From Silene conica (lineage: Eukaryota; Streptophyta; Magnoliopsida; Caryophyllales; Caryophyllaceae): a DNA stretch of 64,000 nucleotides. Each line of letters begins with the position of its first letter. Positions within the stretch are counted from its first letter, which is position 1. Under the pieces are notes generated by a model. It did not search any database. It saw only the letters and a program-made list of their open reading frames with translations, and was not told the DNA's origin. The position numbers and the translations under genes were made by a program. Where the stretch lies: assembly GCA_029255685.2 (NCBI GenBank), contig CM055318.2:9801001-9865000 (forward strand). The letters run 5' to 3'. This document shows, piece by piece, positions 47,699 to 58,062 of the stretch.

Positions 47699-47906
47699 AG
47701 CGGAGGAAGAGAGTTTAGAATCATCACACCAAGTGTTTAAAGGAGCTCTTCCTCGCGGAATTGCTTGGGAAGTTATATCTGTGTATTCTGGACCTTTTAT
47801 TATTGCTTTCAAGTTTAGGCATTATGGTATATTTTGAAGGACCCTTCAAAGGTCATGCTCCCACGGGAAACATGGTCGAGTTTTAAGCTATCGGAACTCT
47901 AAGGTA
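47699..47906 (+). pseudogene. Pathogen-related protein-like gene, main exon piece, frame-broken
   Basis: Encodes AEEESLESSHQVFKGALPRG and IAWEVISVYSGPFIIAFKFR, then after a one-base frame change EGPFKGHAPTGNMVEF and an in-frame TAA. This block (ALPRG-x-AWEV-x-x-VYSGPP-x-x-x-FKFRHWG-x-x-EGPFKGHAPTGE-x-VEF) is the signature of plant pathogen-related protein (PRP/SnoaL-like). The frame shift and stop mean it is dead. It ends at CTAAG/gta, which could be a splice donor now split by a Helitron: the base sequence gta (47904-47906) would continue as tgttta at 49433 if the Helitron is removed. Confidence 0.8.
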
Positions 47907-47914
47907 TCTTATCT

Positions 47915-48234
47915 AAGGTTGTGAACCGGTCCAAAATTGGACCATATCAGAATTGGAATTGGTAAAATGTCCAATTGATGGACCGGGACCGGACCGGAAT
48001 TTGAATATTATGGAGCGGTTGGACCGGTTTGGACCGGATTTTAATATATTTTCGAGGAAAAAAATAGAAAAACATAAAATCCGGTCCAAACTGGAAAAAC
48101 CTGTCTCGGACCGGACCGGGACCCAGATTCTGAAAAAATGATGGACCGGAAACCCGACTGGATTTTTTAATTCCGGTTCCGTTCCGGTCCGGTCCATTTT
48201 TTCGGCCCGGACCAGATTTTGCACACCCCTAAAT
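47915..48234. mobile_element. hAT-type MITE rich in GGACCGG (320 bp)
   Basis: Perfect 8-bp duplication TCTTATCT (47907-47914, 48235-48242), the length expected for hAT. The interior has many ggaccgg and ccggtcc motifs in both orientations. The right end reads inward as AGGGGTGTGCAAAATCTGG, a common hAT MITE terminus; the left end (AAGGTTGTGAACCGG) is only partly matching. Confidence 0.7.
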
Positions 48235-48347
48235 TCTTATCTACATAAATACAGAAACATTATTTTATACATTTGGTGAATTCACGTCATATATTTAGTT
48301 TATTTTTTAATAATTTTAAATAGGAGCTACGACAAAGTTGAATGAAT

Positions 48348-48911
48348 TAAAAAGTTGTCCAAATGCGGGTTTGGGCTAGATATAAGCTGGGCTGAAAGGG
48401 AAAAATATGCCCTATAAGACTATAGCGGGCAGGCTAAGTCAAAATAACGGGCCACTTCTCCTAGCCCTTACCCGCCCAACTGTTAAATGCGGGCAACCCG
48501 TGAGCTGCCAGACTCATATTTTTCCGTTAATTTCTGAGAAATTATTAATTAAGTAATTAACAACGCGATAAATTTACAAAGCCGATATTGAATTAAGTTT
48601 TTAGTTCTTACCATCAATACACAAAATAGAAGGACGACTAACTTGATCATATGAATATTAAGTTCCAAAATTCAAATAAGAGTAAAAGCTAAGTAAAATT
48701 AATTATACTAATTGCTCATATTATTACTTTAGCGGGCCGGGTGGGCAAGTCCGTTTTACATTTCTCTTGTTTGTGCCCGACCCATTTACTAAAATGGGTT
48801 GGGCGGCGGGTTAGTCCCAAGCCCATTTTTCAAAAAATTAAATTCCAAGCCCGATAAAAATTTGGGTCGGATGGGCTGGATTTTCGGTCGGTGCCGCCCA
48901 TGAACAGCTCT
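48348..48911. mobile_element. hAT-like MITE with GGGCTGG/GCCCG motifs
   Basis: The right end read inward is AGAGCTGTTCATGGGCGGC and the left end is AGTTGTCCAAATGCGGG, an imperfect inverted pair. The interior repeats gggctggg, gcgggc and cccgcc. Edges are approximate and the duplication is not resolved. Confidence 0.5.
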
Positions 48912-48950
48912 AGAATTAATTAACAAATTATAACCCCGTATGTTTTTTTT

Positions 48951-49158
48951 CTGTACAAATTTTTATTTATAACGATAATATCCGTTACAAGTTTGTGACG
49001 GCCATGACGGGTCAAATAAAACTCATTTAGGTAGATAGACAAGGGATTTGTGATTTCCTAAGTTCTCTTACTTTTGTCCTTTCTACACATACATGTGGGA
49101 ATACATGACCCGTTACAAGTCTGTAACGGATATATCCGTCACAAGGGAGACTTATTGT
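48951..49158 (+). mobile_element. Mutator-type MITE, degenerate copy
   Basis: Same layout as the MITE at 30065 (acaaatttttatttataacg ... tccgttacaagtttgtgacgg ... gggagacttattg) but diverged. The flanks show a partial duplication of about 7-8 bases (ttttctg). Confidence 0.6.
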
Positions 49159-49534
49159 ATTTTCTGAACTCTGATTTGTACTTAAACGATGATTTTTATG
49201 TCAATATGTTTATAATTTCAACGTACATATTAAAATATATCCATGGTATGTCCGTTATTATTGAATGATTTACAACTAATAATCTATGTTATAATATATT
49301 ATTAATATAAAAAAAATAAGTATAAAATATTAACGTATTATGGTTACTACTTCGTAAATGTTAATGTTAATTATTTACGACAATTTTCTCAAAAATATAT
49401 CTATGCGATATTGCACGGTTCGAAAAATATAGTGTTTATTTAATACCGAGTAGATTGAATTTGTATGACATTTTTCATGACTTTGTGCCTATATTCATTG
49501 ATAGGGAAACTAGGGTAATTGAGTGATATAATTA

Positions 49535-49823
49535 GGGATTGTTTGGTTATCTATTTTAAACACATGAATTGTAATTTATGTGATTTATAAAATGGGTGAA
49601 TTATTTATTTGCCTGAAATCACATGAATTGAAGTATCATGAAAACTCTAATTTCTCAATGTTGTGGTAAGTTGCTTTCCTAGGCTCCCTAGGTAGGTGAA
49701 ATTCCGGTAGAATTTGCTTCCAACATTCCAATCAAACAAATTTCTCCCATTTCATGTGATGTATAAAATCATGGGATCTCTGAATTTCTTGGAATTTCAA
49801 TTCCCTTACTGAACCAAACACCG
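49535..49823. mobile_element. Tourist-type (PIF/Harbinger) MITE (289 bp)
   Basis: Ends GGGATTGTTTGGTT ... AACCAAACACCG, with a TTA duplication at 49532-49534 and 49824-49826. TTA duplication plus a G-rich terminus is typical of Tourist MITEs. Confidence 0.8.
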
Positions 49824-49826
49824 TTA

Positions 49827-50155
49827 AAAATAACTCCCTTTTAAAATTGAGCTTTTTAGAATTACTTCTTTATATAACTTCTTTTCTAAAGTTACTCATT
49901 TAATATACACTTTTATTAAAAATTGTTTCAAAATTTCAATTTTGGTGACTTATCCCGTATGTTTTTGAACTTATTCTCTATTGTTAAACTTTTCAATGTA
50001 TAAATCGGCTAAGTTAGAAACAAAATAAGTTCATAAACATGCAGAATAAGTTACCTTGATTGGAGTTTTGAAACAAGTTTTGATAAAAGTGCATTTTAAG
50101 GGAGTAACTTTAAAATAATAAATTTAAAAAAAAGGTTATTTTTAATTTACTCCAA
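49827..50155. other. Intergenic DNA, nothing recognised
   Basis: AT-rich. Two phrases recur in inverse (aaaacttgtttcaaaactcc type, 49920 and 50060), hinting at a decayed inverted-repeat element. Confidence 0.4.
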
Positions 50156-50164
50156 ATCTAAATA

Positions 50165-50360
50165 TAGTAAGTTTTGCTTGCGACGAGTCACCATTTGTCA
50201 CGGATATTTTGTGAGATAAAATGGATATAAAATGATTTAGTGGAGAAAGGGGACCACAAAAATAGTATTGAAGAGAGAGAAAAAGTGGGTATGTTATGAG
50301 AGAAAAGGGTATCCGTCGCAAGCTTGCGACGGATAGTGCTGTTGCAAATAAGAATTTGTG
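50165..50360 (-). mobile_element. Mutator-type MITE copy 3 (196 bp)
   Basis: Inverse copy of the family at 30065/42154: TAGTAAGTTTTGCTTGCGAC ... GCAAATAAGAATTTGTG. Perfect 9-bp duplication atctaaata (50156-50164, 50361-50369). Confidence 0.92.
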
Positions 50361-50521
50361 ATCTAAATAATATGTGGCAATGTGGCATGTGCAATAGGAA
50401 GGATTTTACTTGCGCGTGTGTATATACAAATATAATGCAACACCAAAAATTGTAGCTAGACATGGACACCTAGTTAATAAGACGAACATAATTTCTAATA
50501 TCTTAATTTCTCTACATTACT

Positions 50522-51460
50522 CTATGAATCAGATAGCCTTCTAATTTTGCCAATAAATCTTCGACAAATTGGACAACATCGACTCTCTTCGTAATATATC
50601 CTGAAAAAAATGGTAGACAATACCAAAAATTAACCATGTACATGTATTTGAAGCAAGAAAGGATGAACCGATGATAAAACCATAATAAAAAATAATTAGC
50701 CTTTCTTAAGACGGATATATCCGTCTTAAATGAAGACGGGTTAAGTGATATTCATTTGCATTAATAAAAATAAAAAGGGATCGAGAAAAGCAAAAAGTTT
50801 GTCTTATCTATGCAAATGAGTCATTAATTTAATACTTTGCAAATAAAAAATTCGAACCTGTGAGCACAAAGATGACAAGTAGCAAAATGACCGCAAGGCA
50901 CAAAGTAACAATTCCTTTGCTCAGTGTAACAGATGATACAAACTCTAGAGTTGTACAATGTCGTCGTCGCGCAATACTTGCTTGTACTCGTGCTGCTGCT
51001 GCTGCTGCTGCTACTGGTTTTATTGGTGTCGCTGCAATACCCGGACTCGAGATCTTGGTGACATGCTCCATAGTTGATTGTTGTGGTTAAAGTTGAAATC
51101 CTTTCAGCGTAATGTTGTTGATGCAACAAAGGAATGGTCTCGCCTCTTACTGATACTGATACTTGTTCCATATTCATTTCTCTCCAATCTCCGATACATT
51201 TTGCAACTAGAGCACTGAATATGACTAGTAGAGCTGCAAAATTATCGGAATTATGATAATTTGATTAATGGTCATTATTTGAATAATCGTAAATAATATG
51301 AAGTACGGAGTACTTGGTAATAAGTTTGGGAATTCACCTAGAAGTGCAAAATAAGAAATTAAATGGCCAAGAAAGGAGTAGGCAAAGCAAATTGCATCGT
51401 GACAACCCATAGTCCTCAACTCCTCTGGACTGTGGTTAATTAATACGGAGACAAGAAAAC
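50522..51460 (-). CDS. RING-type E3 ubiquitin ligase, membrane-anchored, APD-like (5' end incomplete)
   Basis: Three exons join in phase: 51338-51460, 50858-51233 and 50522-50600, with GT-AG introns. They encode one or two hydrophobic segments (ICFAYSFLGHLISYFALL running into LLVIFSALVAKC), a linker with a Ser/Thr run, and a C-terminal C3HC4 RING: CIICYTEQRNCYFVPCGHFA, then C and C, and CCPICRRFIGKIRRLSDS at the stop. A membrane helix followed by a C-terminal RING of this form resembles the APD1-4 ligases (established family; assignment here is inference). Such enzymes pass ubiquitin from an E2 to a substrate at endomembranes. The first exon is not identified; the open stretch at 52744-52924 would splice in phase and may be upstream coding. 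The Ser run comes from a GCT/AGC microsatellite. Confidence 0.75.
50990..51014. repeat. (GCT)n microsatellite in RING coding exon
   Basis: tgctgctgctgctgctgctgc on plus, giving the poly-Ser tract on the minus-strand protein. A likely site of length variation. Confidence 0.85.
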
Positions 51461-51509
51461 CTGGCAAGAAAAATTTGTTAAGTACAACGTACGCATAGAT
51501 AATTATGTA

Positions 51510-51631
51510 AATTCTTATTTGTGGCGGAGGAAATTCGTTAAGTTTGTGATGTGAGATAAAGAGGCAATTGTAAGAGGGTTGTGACTTGTGAGAGGTCACA
51601 AGCTTATGACCGTTACAAGCAAGACGGACTG
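51510..51631 (+). mobile_element. Mutator-type MITE copy, internally deleted (122 bp)
   Basis: Starts aattcttatttgtggcgg and ends gttacaagcaagacggactg. Perfect 9-bp duplication aattatgta (51501-51509, 51632-51640). It lies upstream of the first recognised RING exon, probably in an intron. Confidence 0.75.
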
Positions 51632-51640
51632 AATTATGTA

Positions 51641-52081
51641 CGATATTAGTCATAGTTGAACTAGTATCTAACTATAGGATTAGAGTTAATAATGTATTTT
51701 GTTTATTTTAATGGTAGCAACTAGCAAGTTTTCAAAAGTTTTTAAGACAAATCCTTATTTTGGAAAATAAGTTGCATTCATATAAGTTCATGTAATACTT
51801 GCTAAGTTTAATGGGCAAAAGTTTAATGGTGCATTTTGCCCATTTTGAATGTCCGAAGTTGTGAAATTCTCACTTGAGTGGTCATGTTTCATATTGCGGT
51901 AAGTCTTGCTTAAGATGGATATTATTCGTCTTAAATCTAAGACCGGTCAAATACTATCAAATGGTGGTAATAAAGTCAAAATTTTTGGCATTTTCTAGAC
52001 AACAAGTGAGTGATTTGATATGTATTTAACTAACCCGTCTTACGATCAAAAGATTAGGAATATTAATAATAGTTGGGCCTC
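51641..52081. other. Intron or intergenic DNA, nothing recognised
   Basis: AT-rich, with a degenerate 'gatggatattattcgtcttaaat' MITE-like phrase near 51916. No gene. Confidence 0.4.
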
Positions 52082-52308
52082 AACCATCACCTTAAGATTT
52101 TGGTTGAGATGGTTCATTTATCATGGTATCAGAGCCAGTGTGACCGAAGGTCACGGGTTCGAATTTTGACAACCTCAAAAACCACGAAATGGAAACAAGC
52201 ACACGGTATGGGTGGGCCTGTGCAAACTAACTACTCTTCACGCCAATAGGCATTTGAGTGAGGGAGCACCTTAAAGTTTTGGTTGGGATGGTTCATCTAT
52301 CACAAAAT
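52082..52308 (+). mobile_element. TRIM-like or tRNA-derived SINE-like element
   Basis: Two 40-bp direct repeats (accttaagattttggttgag at 52091 and accttaaagttttggttggg at 52270) flank a 140-bp core. The core begins TGGTATCAGAGC, the iMet primer site, right after the first repeat's ...ttcatttatca, which favours a miniature LTR element (TRIM). The core also contains ggtcacgggttcgaat, like a Pol III B box, so a SINE origin is an alternative. Confidence 0.6.
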
Positions 52309-52743
52309 GGATAATGTCGGTCTGAAATGAGAATTTGTGTTCATATTGTAGCAATTAACCCATTACTCTCAGATTTCAGCTATTCAGTTAGCTACATCAC
52401 ATGACATTATTTCGATAGAAAAAACAAAAGAAAAATAGATTTATTTAATTTTATGGTAATGTATTTAATTTCAATTATTAGTTCCAAAATTACTTTCTTT
52501 TATATTAGGGGAATAGGGGTTGTAGTCCATACTAGTTACAAAAATATTTTTGCTACCCTTAATAACCTTGACTACGACTCAAACTTGTAACTTATGCAAA
52601 ATACTGCTTATTCTGAATGGATTGTAAAAGCATACACAAACACGACATCTTATATTTGTTGTAAGAGATGAGAATAAATACCATAAAAAAACGGTTTTTA
52701 TAACACGTGTTATCAAACACAACTTAATGAACTAAATTTAGAC

Positions 52744-52924
52744 CTATCAGGTTCACTGGTTCTCTATACATATCACAAATCTCTAATCTAAGGCTAGTTG
52801 GCTTAATCTGGGGGCCGAGTCTATGAGGTAGACTTGCAATTTGCAAATCATAAAGACCGTCCAGTTGGAAACTAAAAGAATGGTGCTTGCTTGAACGTAC
52901 CTTGTTAGTAGGCCAATCGAACAT
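52744..52924 (-). other. Possible upstream exon of the RING gene
   Basis: Open stretch that includes FSFQLDGLYDLQIASLPHRL and SLRLEICDMYREPVNLI and ends with a donor (GATAG/gtctaa at 52744). Its phase fits the acceptor at 51460, where one leftover G plus GT gives a Gly codon. I do not recognise the domain; it could be chance. Confidence 0.3.
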
Positions 52925-53366
52925 ACTTCTTTGGTTTTATTAGGCCCTCCTATCCTCTTCTAATTATTGAGCACCCCAACATTTGAAAGAGACCGCCGTC
53001 CGCCGGTCACCGGAATCCTCGAAATAGTTAATCCACTCTACAATTTACAAGAATTTAGATGAAAAGAGTTGTTATAATCAAAGCTACAAAAAAATATACT
53101 CGTAGATCATCAATATGTACTCCGATATCAAATTGTCATTAATTTTTTGAAATTTTTAGTTAAAATCTTCAAAAAAATTTCGGCCTTATATCATAACCTC
53201 TTTGCCACTAAATTTTTTCGACCCCTAAACATGAATCCTGACTTCGCCACAGAGGAGAGTGATTCATATTATCTCCGCTTCCATTATCTGATTGTGTTTG
53301 ATAAAATTATCCATTGAGATTTTAAGAATATATAAACGGAACTATCATATCAAGTACTATGCGATA
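52925..53366. other. Intergenic or intron DNA, nothing recognised
   Basis: AT-rich, no ORF or repeat ends that I can support. Confidence 0.4.
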
Positions 53367-53763
53367 AGACCGTCCCAGAGCAGGACGTCACGCTAACTGG
53401 GTCGCTAACATTTTAGTTCTTAATCTCACTTTAATTATTTTTAGTCACCTTCAACTCATTTTCACCCTCCCAAACCGAATGTCACGACCTAGGCCAGGGT
53501 ATCAACTCAATCATTTTCCATTTTCCAACCTTTGCATTCATTAACTACATTTTCTATCCCACCAAATAATATAATAAGTCAGAAACATTTTGATACGTCA
53601 GGAGTCACCAAAGGTCACCAACTCATTTCGGGGTTACAAATTACCCCGAAAACTTCAAGGTCACCGAAATTAATACAATGTCTCCAAAATTAGTGTCTTA
53701 ATTACGTAAGTAAGTTGACCCAACAAGATCGCGACCTCTCTATGACCTTGCTTGGGATGGTCT
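53367..53763. mobile_element. Probable MITE with GACC(A/G)TCCCA ends (397 bp)
   Basis: The left end AGACCGTCCCAGAGCAGG and the inverse of the right end AGACCATCCCAAGCAAGG match at 15 of 18 positions. The interior contains gtcacc and accccga phrases in both orientations. The target duplication is uncertain. Confidence 0.55.
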
Positions 53764-54224
53764 GATGAGTAACACTTTAGACCAACCAAACTGAAAACAA
53801 AACCGAAATTACTGATAAGCATAGTGATTAGTGAGTACCTTTGTAATAATGGAAGACTGATCAAAATCTGGCGCCTGTTTATATATGCCAATAATTTAAA
53901 TTCACGACGATGAAACAAAGAAATTAACTTAATTGATCTTTTATTAAGGTATAACTAAACATGGGATATTACTTTATTAATAGAAGAAGAAGAAAGTGAG
54001 GAAGGTGTAGAATGGTAGCTGATGATAATGGTGATGAATTGTACTTGGTTGTTGTAACGAGCTTTCAAAGAATTAATGGCGGGTAATAAGACGGTTAATT
54101 GAATGTGGAATTTCGTTTATATTTTGTATTCTCTTTTGAATGGTTGTTGCCCACTTTAGTTGCGTATTATTCATGTCTTTTCCCGGTCCTACTCCTCATC
54201 CACCCCGTCGATACACGAATTTTA
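53764..54224. other. Low-complexity intergenic DNA
   Basis: On the minus strand, 54000-54080 is CT-rich (tcttcttcttc) like a 5' UTR and could be the start of the RING transcript. No firm exon. Confidence 0.35.
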
Positions 54225-55909
54225 TCCATATAATTATAGAAATATTTCAGAAGTCCGGGTTGAGCATGTTATCAATGCAGATTTTTTTTAAAATTCTCTC
54301 AGGTGGGTCCCGCAATGTGGTTGATAAATTCCCTGAAACATAACCGCCCGATATTCTAAATAAATGTCTGATATCGTAGTTTCAGAAATATTACGTAACA
54401 TTTTTATATAAATCATGAATTTCTATGAAAAAACGGTCAATTTGTATAACATAAAATTAAATATTTATGTCCCGGCTAAAACGATTAGACAATAATTTAA
54501 ATAATTCGAATAAACATTATGATTATTAACAATTTACAGCAATAAAAAATCGAACATACAAAGATAATGTAATATTAATATACAACTAGGAACAGTGTAC
54601 AAATTCAAACATATTACGAAAATCAAATTATTCGATATCGTACTCCTTCACAATTTCCTGTCCTTATCGGAGGATTCAAAACCTAACCATTCAATATCAG
54701 AGAATCGTAATTCATATAATTCAAAATTAAACCCTTAGACAAAAATTCTGAAAAAAAACAATATAGTCATGCTCTATATTCTATATCCATATTATATATG
54801 TACCCGCAAAAAAAAAACCCTTAGACAAAAAAAGCAATTAATAAAAACAATATAAATTAATTTAATAAAATTAAATATAAATTAATTTTAAAAAGCATGA
54901 CTATATGTTCACTGATTATATATTCTGAAAAAAACAATATAGTCATGCTCTATATTCTATATCCATATTATATATGTACAAATCAATTGTTAATAAATAC
55001 GGAGTATAATTAAATAGTTTTAGCAAAAACAAGAGTTAAAAACAATAATTAAAAAAAGTAAATTGTTCTTTTTTTTTCCAAGTACATTTTTTTTTGGTAC
55101 TCAATTTAATGTTCTAAATTGTATTTAAAACATACATTTTAACGTATTATCAATATAATAGAAATTGAATGCAAAATATTCACGTATTATTGACATTATT
55201 CAGTAATAATTCACATATTATTGACATTATTCAGTAATATTAATTATGTACCCCATTTAATCTAAAAATATACCCGTACAATTTTGTACGGGTTTAAAAC
55301 TTTTTTTTTTAAGGGAAAAATTGTTTCATTAATCAAAAGTCTCTTGGTAGTTACAAGATATGTCAAGAATAACAGTATACAAAACGATTAAAATCAAATA
55401 AACTACATTCTCGATCAATAGAAAATTTCTAAACTTGATGAGCTCATGAGACGCTTCTGCACATCCTCTAACATATCGCCTTCTGCGGCTTTTCACAAGA
55501 GGGTCTCCAAATTTTCTAAGGCATTGACAAGAATCAAATTCTTTTGACCAAAAGGTTTGTAACGAGCAATCTGACAGCAGTTTTATCTCCATAGGATCAA
55601 CAATGAAAGCGCCGATCTTCCACTTAATTCTTGAACCTCTCAAATAGAGGGGAAAATCTCACCAAAAGATGAGGACAAAACTCACACAAGGTGAGAACAA
55701 AACTCACACAAATGTGAGAACAATTCTCCAATAAAGTAGAGGCAAGAGGTTATTAGCGTAAAAAAATTAAAAAAAGAACGAAAACGGAAAATTTGGGGCT
55801 TACCTCCACCAAAAAAGGTAGACGGCAGCCCCAAAAAGTTGAAATTAGGGTTTAGGTTTTATTTTTTAGAGAGAGAATTTGGAGAGAGAAGTGTTGGGTT
55901 TAAAACTAG
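54225..55909 (+). mobile_element. Helitron, split at its 3' end by a LINE-derived insertion
   Basis: Start TCCATATAATTATAGAAATA. Its first 200 bp share the ggtgggtcccgcaa and cataaccgcccgatattct blocks with the Helitron starts at 43794. The 3' hairpin cccgtacaattttgtacggg (55273-55292) is followed by tttaaaaCT, then the LINE insertion, then the completing AG and T at 55908-55910. Confidence 0.8.
55302..55895 (-). mobile_element. Short LINE-derived or retroposed element (594 bp)
   Basis: Minus-strand poly(A) (T run at 55302-55310) and a perfect 12-bp duplication gggtttaaaact (55290-55301, 55896-55907). The 5' end on the minus strand looks like a transcript leader (ttctctctccaaattctctc, aaccctaattt). 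An ORF of 104 codons (MRGSRIKWKIGAFIVDPMEI...) resembles nothing I know. Most likely an internally deleted LINE or a retroposed mRNA. Confidence 0.8.
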
Positions 55910-55910
55910 T

Positions 55911-56222
55911 TCTTATTTAATATCGAGTACGATACATCCGTTAGTTTGAAGATCGAGAAGGTTTAGAATAAAATTAAAACAGACGTATGTATTTTTTTAG
56001 CTTGGGCAGGTCCTTAATAAATAAAAACAATCGATCCGACCACTTAAATTAACATTAATTACTCAATTTGTTTAGTGGCCCAGATGTTATTATGATAATA
56101 TAATACTAGTATAAACCTCACGTATACATACGCGATATATAGAGCTTTTACATTTTAATGCATTATTTATAGATCTTAAATTGTCGCGTTATTAATTCTA
56201 TATTTCACCCTTTTTATTTTAA
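55911..56222. other. Intergenic DNA, nothing recognised
   Basis: AT-rich spacer between Helitrons. Confidence 0.4.
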
Positions 56223-56711
56223 CTAGTTGTTTTTCTGCGCGCAATGTGCGCAGAATTCCATGGTATCACGTCGTATCAGTAAACCTTTCGGGATGTGGAC
56301 ATTGTCTACTGAATTTTGCGTATTGTTTTTCTTTAAACCGCTTAGACATATTATCCGTTATTGAACGAATTTGTACTAAATTTCATTATGAATAGTAACA
56401 TCATAAAGGATCAGGGTAGCCATATATATATATAACAGTCGTGAATCTTATCATCTGATGGATCAGTCAGTAGCTTCATTGCTGGGATAACGAACTACTG
56501 AAGTACTCCGTTTTTACAGTCAGATACCTAAACCTTTTTTTGTGCATCATTTTTATAATTTCAATACTTTGCAACAAAACAAAAGAATGCATGGTCCATG
56601 TGGTGACGCGAGAATGTATGGGCTCGGAGGATTAAACCATTCGTCATAAAAAAGTAGGACTAATAAGAGTAAGTTAAAAGAAAATGGGAGTAACGGAGGA
56701 AAACGGGCACA
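56223..56711 (-). mobile_element. Helitron 3' end on the minus strand
   Basis: Minus strand shows the hairpin tctgcgcacattgcgcgcaga followed by aaaacaaCTAG (56226-56223) and T. The 5' boundary was not found; 56711 is only the start of the next Helitron. Confidence 0.6.
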
Positions 56712-57794
56712 TCTATCTCTATAAAAGGAGTAGAATTTAACTCATTCTGATTGGTTGATTGAAATAAGAAAAAAAACTACCCACTAACTTTTAGTTTGAT
56801 TTAATTTCCCTCTCTCCTAAATTCAGAATTCTCATTCCTAATTACGTAATCGATTGCAGTATTACATTTCGTCATTGTCATAATAAAATACGATACCATC
56901 AAATTATTGTTCATCGAAAATATAAATAACAGTATACAACGGTTTCAATAAAATACGATATAGAACGGTCCAAAAATCAAATCCGAAAAAAAAAAAATTA
57001 CAAACACGTAAAATAATTACATTCCAAAAATTAAATTACATTATATTCTCCAATTTTCCAATCAAATCAAATATAAATTAAGATACCAAACAAAATAAAA
57101 TATGGTAAAATACGATATACAACGATCCAATATATATCAAAATTATTACATTTTCGCCAATGTCGTAATAAAATCCTATATATTAGAAATAAAAACAGAA
57201 AATCAGCACAAAAAATAAACAAAACCGGAATTCCAACCTAAATAACTCAAAGTCAACTAAAGATTATTCAGGTGAGGATATTACGTTTATTAATCAGGTT
57301 GCATATTATGATTAATGATAATACTAATTATAATACAAATACTAATAAAATATTGGAAATAAACTGAAAATCTGAAAATTATAATTTTATTATGCTAAAA
57401 AAATTTGCAAATTAATCTTATTCATGTACATCTACTCCTAAGAGATTGAGACGATATTGATAATAATCAAATAATTGACAGTTAATTCTGAAACCATAAC
57501 AAATAAGAACACACAAGTAGGTAATAAAAAAAACACGGGATCAATATTTCTAATAAAAAATCCGTTAATTCTGAAACCATAACAAATAAAATTTGCCTTT
57601 TACCTTAGTATTGAAATAGGTCGGATTTTATAGCAAAAAAATGGTTTATTTTAGTAATTCATGATTTATAATAATTTACATACTATCTACTTAATTTTTA
57701 ATTTGAATTATATTTGTATTAATTAGTCACATATTTATGAGTAACCAATATTTAAAAACAGAACCGTACATTTGTTGTACGGGTATAAAACTAG
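56712..57794 (+). mobile_element. Helitron, non-autonomous (1.08 kb)
   Basis: 5' TCTATCTCTATAAAAGGAGT after an A; 3' hairpin accgtacatttgttgtacgg followed by gtataaaaCTAG and T. The interior is AT-rich with no ORF. A duplicated phrase (ttctgaaaccataacaaata) occurs at 57486 and 57566. Confidence 0.78.
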
Positions 57795-58054
57795 TAAAAA
57801 CAAATCCAAAAGGTTAAACAAACATAAAGAGAATAAATTAGTAATTGTTAACTACGTTTAATGCACAATAAGTGTTGTACTAATGTTCATATTTAGTAAT
57901 GTAAAAAAACCACAATGTGTGGAAAAATAACATATAACTTAATTAAAATACGAAATAATACTTTTATTTTATTAACATAATATCTTTAATTACTCACTTA
58001 TATATTTTAATATACGAAATGGAAACGTGTCTCCATTTTGTTCGGGGGTGCGGG
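57795..58054. other. Intergenic DNA, nothing recognised
   Basis: AT-rich spacer between the Helitron end and the hAT MITE/LINE block. Confidence 0.4.
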
Positions 58055-58062
58055 GTGGCAGG

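Larger units (their letters stand above)
47907..49432 (+). mobile_element. Helitron (decayed) in the PRP-like gene, with nested MITEs
   Basis: 5' start TCTTATCTACATAAATACAG at 48235 (first 8 bases duplicated at 47907 by a hAT-type insertion). The proposed 3' end is the degenerate hairpin tgcgatattgcacgg followed by ttcgaaaaataTAG and T at 49433. The 3' end is inferred by similarity to the better preserved Helitrons of this window. Confidence 0.6.

Noticed and set aside
52130..52180. A tRNA gene
   Set aside because: The tggtatcagagc and ggttcgaat motifs are present, but no cloverleaf can be built and direct repeats flank the unit, so it is a TRIM or SINE.
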